Source: Campylobacteraceae bacterium
GTDB taxonomy: Bacteria; Campylobacterota; Campylobacteria; Campylobacterales; Campylobacteraceae
Direction of reading: 5' to 3'
Assembly (NCBI GenBank): GCA_031259875.1
Contig: JAIRKW010000099.1
Coordinates: forward strand, 1-5,116
Length of the DNA: 5,116 bases
Numbering within the stretch: position 1 is the first letter of the stretch; the number at the start of each line of letters is the position of its first letter. Shown here piece after piece: positions 1 through 5,083 of this stretch. The position numbers were made by a program, and so were the translations under genes. The notes under the pieces are model-generated. The model was not told the origin of the DNA. It was given only the letters and a program-made list of their open reading frames with translations, and ran no database searches.

Positions 1-1517
1 TGTTTTTCGTAGTCTTCATTTTTGTTTTGATTATGTTTTTGGCCAGCCGTTATAAACGCTGCGCCTCAAATCAAATCTTAGTGGTATACGGAAAAGTTGG
101 AGGCGGCAAATCTGCCAATTGTCTGCATGGCGGCGGGGCTTTCGTGTGGCCGCTTATACAAGACTATCAGTATCTTGATTTAACGCCGCTTACGATAAAC
201 ATCCCGCTAAAAGGCGCTTTATCAATGCAAAATATCCGTGTTAATGTGCCAAGCGCTTTCACTGTAGCCATAGCAACAGAGAGCGACAGTATGAATTCTG
301 CGGCTGTAAGGCTTTTAGGGCTTGGGCAAAAAGATATCGAATCTATGGCGACAGAGATTATTATAGGACAACTGCGTTTGACTGTGGCTTCATTGACGAT
401 TGAGCAGATAAATCAAGACAGAGAGCGTTTTTTGGACGCAATACGAAAAAATATCGGCACGGAACTTGACAAGATAGGGCTTTGTCTGATAAACGTAAAT
501 GTTACCGATATAACAGATGAGTCCGGATACATAGAAAGCATTGGTAAAAAAGCAGCTTTAACAGCTATCAATCAAGCTAAAATAGACGTTGCCGAGCAGG
601 ACAAAAAAGGCGCTATAGGCGAGGCAGAGGCAAAAAAAGAGCAGCATATACAAGTCGCGCAGTTTGCCAAAGACGAACAGGTAAGAGTGGCTGAATATAA
701 TAAAGAGCAGCAGGTAAAAGTCGCCGAATACAATAAAGAACAACAAGTGCAAATAGCTCAGTATGACAAAGAACAGTTGGTGCGCATAGCAGAACTTAAC
801 AAAGAACAGCAAGTACAAGTAGCAGAATACAACAAAGAGCAGAGGATACAAATAGCCGACTTTAATGCCAGAGCAGTTGAAGGCGAAAACACTTCAAAAG
901 CCGAGATAGCTATGTCAAACGCTACACTTTTTGAGCGTGAAGCAGAAGCCGCAAAGCGCGGAGAAGTGGCACAGCAGGAAGCAGAAGCCGAGATACAAAA
1001 AGCAAAAGCTTTTACCGAACAGCGCCGTCTCGAAGCCGAAGAGGTTGTGCCGCGTGAGATAGAAAAGAGAAAAGTTGAGATTGATGCTTCCGCACAAGCT
1101 GAACAGCAGCGTCGTTTGGCTCAAGGTGAAGCCGATGCGATATTGCTTGTAAAATCTGCCGAAGCTGAAGGTATCAAAAAAGTACTTGACGCCAAAGCAC
1201 TTGGTTATCAGACATTGATTAAAGCCGCCAATGACGACGCGAAAAGCGCTACTACGCTGCTTTTAGTAGAAAAACTTGAAGAGATTGTGAAAATGCAAAC
1301 GGAAGCTATCAAAAACATTAAAATTGATAAAATTACTGTTTGGGATAATGCAAACGGTGACAAAAGTTCTACGGCAAATTTTATGAAAAATCTAGTCAAA
1401 ACTCTTCCGCCTCTGCACGATATAGCAAAGCAGGCGGGTCTTGATTTGCCTGAATTTTTAGGCTCCGTAACCAAAGAGAAACAAGAAGATACTAACGCAA
1501 AAAGCGCTGAAAATTAG
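1..1517 (+). CDS. Flotillin-like SPFH (band 7) membrane scaffold protein, 5' end outside window
   Basis: Flotillins anchor in the cytoplasmic membrane and oligomerise into large scaffolds or cages linked to membrane microdomains. Counting from the TTG codon at 27, an SPFH domain spans about residues 12-190, with the family-like stretch CLHGGGAFVWPLIQDYQYL at 32-50. A long Ala/Glu/Lys/Gln coiled-coil stalk follows (about 185-410), including seven 11-residue repeats at 207-283. The C-terminus carries flotillin-like NIKIDKITVWD and LPPLHDIAKQAGLDLPEFLG segments. The frame is open upstream of the TTG to the window edge and encodes FFVVFIFV, which joins IMFLASRYKRC. That makes a membrane helix followed by a basic stop-transfer cluster, so the true start lies left of the window and the TTG is not the start. 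About 500 visible residues match the family's usual length, so few are missing. A Walker A-like GKVGGGKS is present but is probably not a nucleotide site. Family call is confident; cellular role is inferred. Confidence 0.9.
   Translation, partial: FFVVFIFVLIMFLASRYKRCASNQILVVYGKVGGGKSANCLHGGGAFVWPLIQDYQYLDLTPLTINIPLKGALSMQNIRVNVPSAFTVAIATESDSMNSAAVRLLGLGQKDIESMATEIIIGQLRLTVASLTIEQINQDRERFLDAIRKNIGTELDKIGLCLINVNVTDITDESGYIESIGKKAALTAINQAKIDVAEQDKKGAIGEAEAKKEQHIQVAQFAKDEQVRVAEYNKEQQVKVAEYNKEQQVQIAQYDKEQLVRIAELNKEQQVQVAEYNKEQRIQIADFNARAVEGENTSKAEIAMSNATLFEREAEAAKRGEVAQQEAEAEIQKAKAFTEQRRLEAEEVVPREIEKRKVEIDASAQAEQQRRLAQGEADAILLVKSAEAEGIKKVLDAKALGYQTLIKAANDDAKSATTLLLVEKLEEIVKMQTEAIKNIKIDKITVWDNANGDKSSTANFMKNLVKTLPPLHDIAKQAGLDLPEFLGSVTKEKQEDTNAKSAEN
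645..875 (+). repeat. Seven tandem 33-bp (11-residue) repeats in the flotillin stalk
   Basis: Seven consecutive in-frame units of 11 codons start at 645, 678, 711, 744, 777, 810 and 843. The consensus is QVxVAEYNKEQ; examples are QVRVAEYNKEQ, QVKVAEYNKEQ and QVQVAEYNKEQ. The first unit (HIQVAQFAKDE) and the last (RIQIADFNARA) are degenerate, as expected at array edges. Neighbouring units differ mostly at third codon positions, so the array is kept at protein level rather than being a fresh DNA duplication. An 11-residue period is a hendecad, which suits a nearly straight coiled coil. Confidence 0.93.
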
Positions 1518-1561
1518 AAAAATCGGTAGATTTTGTTTTAATTTGCGCAATGCACGCTGTA

Positions 1562-1589
1562 AGTTCGGATAAATAGCCTTATCCGAACT
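1562..1589. other. Perfect 11-bp hairpin downstream of the flotillin gene
   Basis: AGTTCGGATAA (1562-1572) and TTATCCGAACT (1579-1589) are exact reverse complements separated by a 6-base loop. No T-run follows on either strand, so it is not a standard intrinsic terminator. It lies 44 bases after the flotillin stop and could stabilise the 3' end of that mRNA, end transcripts from either side weakly, or be a protein-binding palindrome. The structure is seen directly; its role is unknown. Confidence 0.6.
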
Positions 1590-1594
1590 GTAAC

Positions 1595-1664
1595 AACCCA
1601 AAAATTCATTATTCTCTTTTCATGGCTGCAAAATGAGATAAGTAAAAAGTTTTGCAGTTGGGTT
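1595..1664. other. Composite nested stem in the intergenic gap
   Basis: The contiguous right arm TTTTGCAG-TTGGGTT (1650-1664) pairs with two separated left segments: AACCCAA (1595-1601) with 1658-1664, and CTGCAAAA (1626-1633) with 1650-1657. This gives 15 base pairs interrupted by a one-sided 24-base bulge and closed by a 16-base loop. A run of six T follows at 1675-1680, about 10 bases after the stem, which is far for a terminator. It may be part of the flotillin mRNA 3' region or of a structured RNA. The pairing is seen; transcription and function are not shown. Confidence 0.4.
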
Positions 1665-1747
1665 TAATATTCAATTTTTTATTACAATAATTAACATATT
1701 TATTCTATAAAGAAGAATATTTGAAAGAGAATTAAAGCAAATTAGGG

Positions 1748-1753
1748 TAAAAT
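1748..1753 (+). promoter_or_regulatory. Possible -10 box ahead of a short terminated transcript
   Basis: TAAAAT in the context AGGGTAAAATTGC resembles a sigma-70 -10 box. It also resembles the GGAGTAAAAT box at 4901-4909 in this window. No convincing -35 lies at the right distance, which is common in Campylobacterota. It would place a start near 1760, about 30 bases ahead of the terminator stem. Confidence 0.3.
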
Positions 1754-1759
1754 TGCTTT

Positions 1760-1828
1760 TGAAATCACTTAAAGTGATAACAAGTTGATGGGAGTAATTT
1801 ACAGATTTCTGTAAATTACTCTTTTTTT
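1760..1828 (+). ncRNA. Candidate small RNA of about 70 nt
   Basis: If the -10-like box at 1748-1753 is used, the product would be about 70 nt. It would contain a small hairpin (ATCACT at 1764-1769 paired with AGTGAT at 1773-1778, loop TAA), a single-stranded linker (1779-1791), and a terminator hairpin with T-run. That is the usual outline of a small regulatory RNA. No reading frame worth considering fits: the only ATG, at 1788, gives eight codons without a ribosome site. The alternative is that this is simply the distal 3' end of the flotillin transcript. I do not recognise an RNA family. Confidence 0.3.
1792..1828 (+). terminator. Strong Rho-independent terminator, + strand
   Basis: GAGTAATTTACAGA (1792-1805) and TCTGTAAATTACTC (1808-1821) are exact reverse complements, giving about 13 pairs with a tight loop, directly followed by seven T (1822-1828). 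Read on the minus strand there is no T-run, so it acts rightward. It would stop flotillin read-through, or a short RNA starting nearer, before the convergent htpX operon. Confidence 0.87.
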
Positions 1829-1870
1829 ATTTAACAAAAAGATTTTGAGATAGCTGTAAAGATTTGGTTG

Positions 1871-1954
1871 CTATATTAAAATCCCTACAAGCAAAATCGC
1901 AAATATCATAAAATGAACTGCCAAGCCGCTCAAAAAATAAAGCGAAATTTTCAC
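1871..1954 (-). CDS. Possible 27-residue hydrophobic peptide downstream of htpX
   Basis: A GTG codon at 1954-1952 opens 27 codons to a TAG. The peptide starts MKISLYFLSGLAVHF and then runs MIFAILLVGILI, so it is almost one continuous membrane helix. It lies about 50 bases after the htpX stop on the same strand, so it could share that mRNA. A GGGG lies close upstream but is a poor ribosome site. A 13-codon ATG frame (1992-1951) overlaps it by GTGA. One extra base in the G-run there would join both into a 40-residue single-pass protein, so this could be a frameshifted small gene. It could equally be chance in AT-rich DNA or a decayed tail. I do not recognise a family. Confidence 0.2.
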   Translation of the reverse strand: MKISLYFLSGLAVHFMIFAILLVGILI

Positions 1955-2005
1955 TTGCCCCACAGCATTACAAAAGACTTAAGACTCTGCATTTTGACTT
2001 TATAT

Positions 2006-2854
2006 CTACTGTACTTTTCCTTTTAGCATTTCCAATCTTGCTATTCTATCTGCTGTGCTTGGATGCGTAGAGAACAGATTTGCAAACGATATATTTTTAC
2101 CCGAAAAAGGATTTACGATAAACATGTGAGCGCTCTCCTGGGAAGCTTGGCGCATTACACCGCCTTTTGCATAAGTATCAAGCTTTGAAAGTGCGCTTTG
2201 AAGCCATTCTGGATGTTTAGTGATTTTTGCAGCACCCTCATCTGCTTTGTATTCGCGCTCTCGGCTTATCGCCATTTGAATAATCATAGCCGCAATCGGT
2301 AAAATGATAGCTATAACTATCATAATGAATGGATTTTGGCGGTTTCTGCCTGCACTGAACATCGCGCCGTATTGCATGATATTGGCTATGACAGCGATAG
2401 CTCCTGCTATGGTAGCGGCAATAGAACCTACCAAAATATCGTAATGTCTTACATGAGAGAGTTCGTGTGCCATCACGCCTTCAATCTCCTCTTTACTAAG
2501 CAGGTTTAAAAGTCCTTCAGTCGCCGCGACAGCAGCATTTTTTGGATTTCTGCCCGTAGCAAAAGCGTTTGGAACGGCTTCTGGGATAATATAAACTTTT
2601 GGCATAGGTATATTGGCTTTTTGCGCCAAACTTTCTACTATCTCGTAAAATCCTCTCGCATTTTGTCTGTTTACCTCTACTGCTTTGTAATGCTTCAAAA
2701 CAAGTTTGTCCGAATAAAAATAGCTGAAAAAATTCATAGCCGCCGCTATGCCAAATGCTATAAGCATACCGCTCTGACCACCGATATAACCACCGATGAA
2801 AACAAACAATAACGTTAAAGCTGTTAGTAAAAAAATTGTTTTAAAAACTTCCAT
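2006..2854 (-). CDS. htpX: Protease HtpX, M48B membrane zinc metalloprotease
   Basis: HtpX degrades damaged or misassembled membrane proteins in the inner membrane, alongside FtsH. The 282-residue length is normal. Two N-terminal membrane helices (about 5-23 and 29-47) are followed by the catalytic region. The zinc motif HELSH lies at 130-134 (ligands H130 and H134, catalytic E131). The third ligand is expected at E201 in SREREYKADEGA. Two further hydrophobic helices (about 141-162 and 175-196) lie between them. The conserved FATGRNPKNAAVAAT segment is at 98-112 and the STHPSTADRIARLE tail at 262-275. The ATG start is supported by a clear AAGAGGAA ribosome site. It overlaps the preceding gene by 14 bases and is the last gene of the five-gene operon. 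No heat-shock promoter was evident immediately upstream, where the DNA is coding. No clear terminator follows on this strand. Confidence 0.97.
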   Translation of the reverse strand: MEVFKTIFLLTALTLLFVFIGGYIGGQSGMLIAFGIAAAMNFFSYFYSDKLVLKHYKAVEVNRQNARGFYEIVESLAQKANIPMPKVYIIPEAVPNAFATGRNPKNAAVAATEGLLNLLSKEEIEGVMAHELSHVRHYDILVGSIAATIAGAIAVIANIMQYGAMFSAGRNRQNPFIMIVIAIILPIAAMIIQMAISREREYKADEGAAKITKHPEWLQSALSKLDTYAKGGVMRQASQESAHMFIVNPFSGKNISFANLFSTHPSTADRIARLEMLKGKVQ

Positions 2855-3227
2855 TTATAATTCCTCTTGGCAGCAAAACGCCGTCTATGTTGTTTTTCGC
2901 TGCTTCTTCCATTTCGTCTTCACAATCTATCTTAAGCAATATCTTGGCATCAAACAGATAGTTTTGGGCTAACTCTTGTATGGCTGCTGCTTCAAAGCTT
3001 GATATTATATACGACGCTCCTGCGGCATTGGACAAAAGCGCTTCTTTTATGCTATCTGTTTTCACTGCGAAATTTATATTGTTTTCATGACAGTATTTTA
3101 TGAGCTTTTCATTGCCTCCAAACTCAAAAACGACGGTTGAATTCGGTGGGAGTTTTGATATATCATCGCTGTTTTTGATTTGATACAACGGTTTAAACTC
3201 GATTAAGTCATGTCCTATGATTATCAT
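2841..3227 (-). CDS. Conserved hypothetical protein, 128 residues
   Basis: I do not recognise a named family; similar proteins in this position seem to occur in Campylobacterota (recalled, not searched). It has no signal peptide or membrane helix and is probably cytosolic. It begins MIIIGHDLIEFKPLYQI and then alternates hydrophobic strands and helices: STVVFEF (30-36), NINFAV (50-55), ASYIIS (71-76), AKILLKID (94-101) and IDGVLLPRG (114-122). This spacing, with strands ending in Gly/Asp/Arg-containing turns, recalls part of a beta/alpha barrel or Rossmann-like fold, but no catalytic motif is evident. The ATG is preceded by a weak AAGG. It overlaps the PP0621-type gene by 20 bases and htpX by 14, so it is tightly coupled inside the operon. 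Expression as a real gene is well supported; function is unknown. Confidence 0.85.
   Translation of the reverse strand: MIIIGHDLIEFKPLYQIKNSDDISKLPPNSTVVFEFGGNEKLIKYCHENNINFAVKTDSIKEALLSNAAGASYIISSFEAAAIQELAQNYLFDAKILLKIDCEDEMEEAAKNNIDGVLLPRGIINGSF
2861..2868 (-). promoter_or_regulatory. Shine-Dalgarno of htpX
   Basis: AAGAGGAA on the minus strand lies 6 bases before the htpX ATG and inside the 3' end of the upstream gene. It fixes the htpX start and suggests htpX is translated well despite its distal place in the operon. Confidence 0.75.
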
Positions 3228-3438
3228 CTTCAGCCTTCATACAATTTTGAGAGCAAAAATATTGCCCGTCTTTTTTAATAGCTTCACTGATTGCAACAAA
3301 AGTTTTACACACAGCGCACTCTACCATCAATTCTTCTTCCTGCGGTCTATTTTTATCCTCTTTTTTTTCTCTTTTTTTGCCGAAAAACAGAATATAAGCG
3401 ATATATATCAAAATCGCAAAAAGTATGATTTTAAGCAC
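3208..3438 (-). CDS. PP0621-type small membrane-anchored four-cysteine protein
   Basis: A 76-residue protein with one N-terminal membrane helix (about 2-19, ending FFGKKREKK) and a charged linker. A compact C-terminal cysteine module follows: C41-x2-C44, then C62-x3-C66 in the context YFCSQNCM. This matches the PP0621 family as I remember it and resembles a treble-clef or TRASH-like metal site, probably zinc. By the positive-inside pattern the cysteine module should be cytosolic. The start is a GTG, with AAAAGG about 9 bases upstream and no ATG nearby that keeps the helix. It overlaps rsmG by 8 bases and the next gene by 20. Its molecular role is not established; a part in membrane or envelope quality control would fit htpX in the same operon but is only inference. 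Confidence 0.85.
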   Translation of the reverse strand: MLKIILFAILIYIAYILFFGKKREKKEDKNRPQEEELMVECAVCKTFVAISEAIKKDGQYFCSQNCMKAEDDNHRT

Positions 3439-4015
3439 TATCCAAGCCTTTTATCAAAATATACTTTCGTTTTTGCCTTGCAAAAATCTGCACATTTTTG
3501 AGATTTAAAATCTCTTCACCAGCCCTTTGCCCTTTATAAAGAAGCATAATTGTATTTTTATCATAAAAACCTTTAGATAACTTTATCAATAAGCCGGTAT
3601 CACATACGGCACGCGAAGTTATGAGGTCTACACTTTTTGGTTCATCTTCTTCGATTCTTTTGGTTTTTACATCCATATTTGAGATATTCAGTTCGCTTTT
3701 TATTAGATGTAAAAATGCGCTTTTTTTGGCTATCGGTTCATACAGCGTAAAATGACAGGAAGGCACGGCAAGAGCCAGGATAACAGCCGGAAATCCGCCG
3801 CCGCTTCCTATATCTATAGCATTTTTCGGGTTGCTCTCTAAAAATTGCAGCGGATAGATACTGTCATAAATATTTTCCTGTATGTCTGCCATATTTTTAG
3901 CGCCAGTGATATTGTGCGTTTTATTGTATAAAAGCAGTGTTTTGGCAAAACTTTGAGCCGATTGCTCAAAACAGTTCGGCAGAGAAAAACCATTTAAGTG
4001 AAAAGTTTTTATCAA
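3431..4015 (-). CDS. rsmG: 16S rRNA (guanine-527 N7)-methyltransferase RsmG
   Basis: RsmG (GidB) transfers a methyl group from S-adenosylmethionine to N7 of G527 in the 530 loop of 16S rRNA; in several bacteria its loss gives low-level streptomycin resistance. The 194 residues are slightly shorter than the roughly 207 of E. coli. Visible marks are the N-terminal YNKTHNITGAK (30-40), the SAM-binding loop DIGSGGGFPAVILA (68-81), the SRAV motif (134-137), and YKG (160-162). The start is TTG and overlaps the ribA stop as TTGA. No ATG or GTG in this frame gives a better N-terminus nearby and the ribosome site is weak, so translation probably depends on coupling to ribA. It is the second gene of the operon. 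Confidence 0.95.
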   Translation of the reverse strand: MIKTFHLNGFSLPNCFEQSAQSFAKTLLLYNKTHNITGAKNMADIQENIYDSIYPLQFLESNPKNAIDIGSGGGFPAVILALAVPSCHFTLYEPIAKKSAFLHLIKSELNISNMDVKTKRIEEDEPKSVDLITSRAVCDTGLLIKLSKGFYDKNTIMLLYKGQRAGEEILNLKNVQIFARQKRKYILIKGLDSA

Positions 4016-4575
4016 AACAGATGACCCATTTTTTCTTTTTTAACTTTTAAATACGAGCTGTTTTTTGGATTCACTTTAGTTATAATCGGAATCCTCTGCA
4101 CTATTTCCACACTTTTCAAGCTTACTATCTTCGCAGGATTGTTTGTCAAAAGTTTTATCGCTTTAAACCCAAAATGTTCAAATATAAAATCAACTACCTC
4201 ATAAGTTCTCTCATCTGCTTTGAACCCAAGCTTGTGATTTGCCTCAACAGTATCAAACCCTTCGTCCTGCAAAGCATAAGCGTTAATTTTATTAAGAAGT
4301 CCGATATTGCGCCCTTCTTGTCTTAGATATATCACCATTCCGCCGTTTTTGTATATATGTTTAAGCGCGCTCTCAAGCTGGTCGCGGCAGTCGCATTTTA
4401 AACTTCCGATAGCGTCACCCGTCAAGCATTCGCTGTGAATTCTCACAACGGGCGTATCTCCGAAAGGCTCTTTAAAAATCGCCAAATGCTCTTTGCCGCC
4501 ATCTTTGAAAGCTTGTATTTTAAACTCTCCGAAGCGAGAAGGGAGATTTGCGATTTTGGAAATTTCTACATCCAT
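4012..4575 (-). CDS. ribA: GTP cyclohydrolase II, riboflavin biosynthesis
   Basis: RibA opens GTP to 2,5-diamino-6-ribosylamino-4(3H)-pyrimidinone 5'-phosphate, releasing formate and pyrophosphate: the first committed step to riboflavin, FMN and FAD. The 187-residue length fits a stand-alone enzyme (E. coli about 196). There is no N-terminal RibB domain, so the DHBP synthase must be encoded elsewhere. The zinc cysteines are C50 (HSECLTGD), C61 and C63 (KCDCRDQL). Substrate loops include YLRQEGRNIGLLNK (83-96), Y100 in AYALQDEG, and D121/R123 in KADER, matching the catalytic Asp and Arg of the E. coli enzyme. LLTNNPAKI (142-150) is also conserved. The ATG start gives a standard N-terminus; the GGGAT upstream is a modest ribosome site. 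It is the first gene of the operon and overlaps rsmG by 4 bases. No FMN riboswitch is visible in the short leader. Confidence 0.97.
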   Translation of the reverse strand: MDVEISKIANLPSRFGEFKIQAFKDGGKEHLAIFKEPFGDTPVVRIHSECLTGDAIGSLKCDCRDQLESALKHIYKNGGMVIYLRQEGRNIGLLNKINAYALQDEGFDTVEANHKLGFKADERTYEVVDFIFEHFGFKAIKLLTNNPAKIVSLKSVEIVQRIPIITKVNPKNSSYLKVKKEKMGHLF

Positions 4576-4606
4576 AGTTTATTTATCCCATTAATAATAA
4601 AGATGA

Positions 4607-4612
4607 ATTCTA
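4607..4612 (-). promoter_or_regulatory. Candidate -10 box of the ribA-htpX operon
   Basis: The minus strand reads TGAGATAGAATTC; TAGAAT matches TATAAT at five of six bases. It would start transcription about 25 bases before the ribA ATG. A second candidate, TATAAA (4620-4625, minus strand), lies slightly upstream. Neither has a good -35, as is usual in Campylobacterota. No other promoter was noticed in the overlapping genes downstream. Confidence 0.4.
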
Positions 4613-4717
4613 TCTCATTTTTATAAATACTATCTTTAAAGCAGCCTAATTTTGGGTTCAAAAATAAAAATAAAGAAAATATTTCAAACTTTTAGCTTTT
4701 TATAGTGTAAAACAGTA

Positions 4718-4723
4718 TATAAT
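4718..4723 (+). promoter_or_regulatory. -10 box of the tRNA-Lys gene
   Basis: A perfect TATAAT within TATATAAT ends 14 bases before the tRNA, giving a leader of roughly 7 bases. A T-rich stretch (4689-4702) lies upstream in place of a -35 box. Confidence 0.7.
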
Positions 4724-4737
4724 TACGGTTTTTATGA

Positions 4738-4813
<76 letters not shown>

Positions 4814-4881
4814 CGATATTTTTTAATTTCATATACCGATATTATTCTATCCATATTGACAAACAAGATAACATTTTTAAG

Positions 4882-4909
4882 TTTACATTACAGTTATTTG
4901 GAGTAAAAT
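4882..4909 (+). promoter_or_regulatory. Promoter of the 25-residue Cys-Cys/Lys-rich peptide gene
   Basis: TTTACA (4882-4887) and TAAAAT (4904-4909) are separated by 16 bases, each matching the sigma-70 consensus at five of six positions. Transcription would begin near 4916, giving a leader of about 43 bases to the ATG at 4959. It starts after the tRNA, so the small gene need not depend on tRNA read-through. A TTGACA at 4856-4861 has no matching -10. Confidence 0.55.
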
Positions 4910-4946
4910 AGTCTTATATTGGCTTTTTGCTGATAAATTTTACTAC

Positions 4947-4952
4947 GGGAGG
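4947..4952 (+). promoter_or_regulatory. Strong Shine-Dalgarno of the 25-residue peptide
   Basis: GGGAGG lies exactly 6 bases before the ATG at 4959. It is the best ribosome site in the window and is the main argument that so short a frame is translated. Confidence 0.75.
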
Positions 4953-4958
4953 CTGAAA

Positions 4959-5036
4959 ATGGCATGCTGCGGTTCAAAAAAAGAGACAAAAGCGACAAAA
5001 CCTGCTGACAAAGACAGCAAAAAAAAGTCAAAATAA
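4959..5036 (+). CDS. Small Cys-Cys, lysine-rich peptide of unknown function, 25 residues
   Basis: An ATG frame of 25 codons plus TAA. The peptide begins MACCGSKKETKATK and ends SKKKSK. It has 9 lysines against 3 acidic residues, adjacent cysteines at 3-4, and no hydrophobic stretch, so it should be cytosolic, highly charged and unfolded. There is no lipobox because no hydrophobic signal precedes the cysteines. The frame is too short for coding statistics, so the case rests on its setting: a plausible promoter, a perfect ribosome site at ideal spacing, and a GC-rich terminator 14 bases after the stop. The paired cysteines could bind a soft metal or be redox-active, and the basic tail could bind nucleic acid; both are guesses. 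I do not recognise a family. Its nearest neighbour is tRNA-Lys. Confidence 0.65.
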   Translation: MACCGSKKETKATKPADKDSKKKSK

Positions 5037-5049
5037 CTCTCTTATAATA

Positions 5050-5083
5050 TCCGTCGGTATCTGTTTGCCGACGGAATTGTTTT
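5050..5083 (+). terminator. Intrinsic terminator after the small peptide gene
   Basis: TCCGTCGG (5050-5057) and CCGACGGA (5068-5075) pair perfectly around a 10-base loop, followed by ATTGTTTT. The stem is strikingly GC-rich for this AT-rich DNA. It begins 14 bases after the stop codon, closing a monocistronic unit. Confidence 0.75.

Noticed and set aside
90..113. Walker A-like GKVGGGKS in the flotillin, suggesting a nucleotide-binding site
   Set aside because: It fits the GxxxxGKS pattern, but it falls in the first strands of the SPFH domain, where flotillins of this type carry a glycine-rich stretch before CxHGGxAF. There is no Walker B motif or P-loop fold context.
558..851. Minus-strand open frame of 97 codons opposite the flotillin stalk
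   Set aside because: Its repetitive Leu/Phe/Val composition is just the complement of the QVxVAEYNKEQ repeats. The same applies to minus-strand frames at 915-1124 and 1208-1474.
1788..1814. Eight-codon ATG frame inside the candidate small RNA
   Set aside because: There is no ribosome site and the frame runs through the terminator stem.
2621..2812. Plus-strand open frame opposite htpX
   Set aside because: It lies wholly inside htpX on the other strand and has no recognisable domain.
3217..3501. Plus-strand open frame opposite the PP0621-type gene and rsmG
   Set aside because: Its Phe-rich sequence is the complement of Lys/Glu codons in well-supported genes, with no ribosome site noticed.
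4576..4600. FMN riboswitch ahead of ribA
   Set aside because: The leader from the likely start site is only about 25 bases, far too short for an FMN aptamer, and none of its conserved segments is visible between ribA and the tRNA.
4435..4626. Plus-strand open frame opposite the start of ribA
   Set aside because: It overlaps the conserved N-terminal half of RibA and its promoter, and has no family resemblance.
5043..5048. Perfect TATAAT as a promoter after the small peptide gene
   Set aside because: A start from it would fall inside the terminator stem at 5050-5075, and no -35-like box lies upstream.
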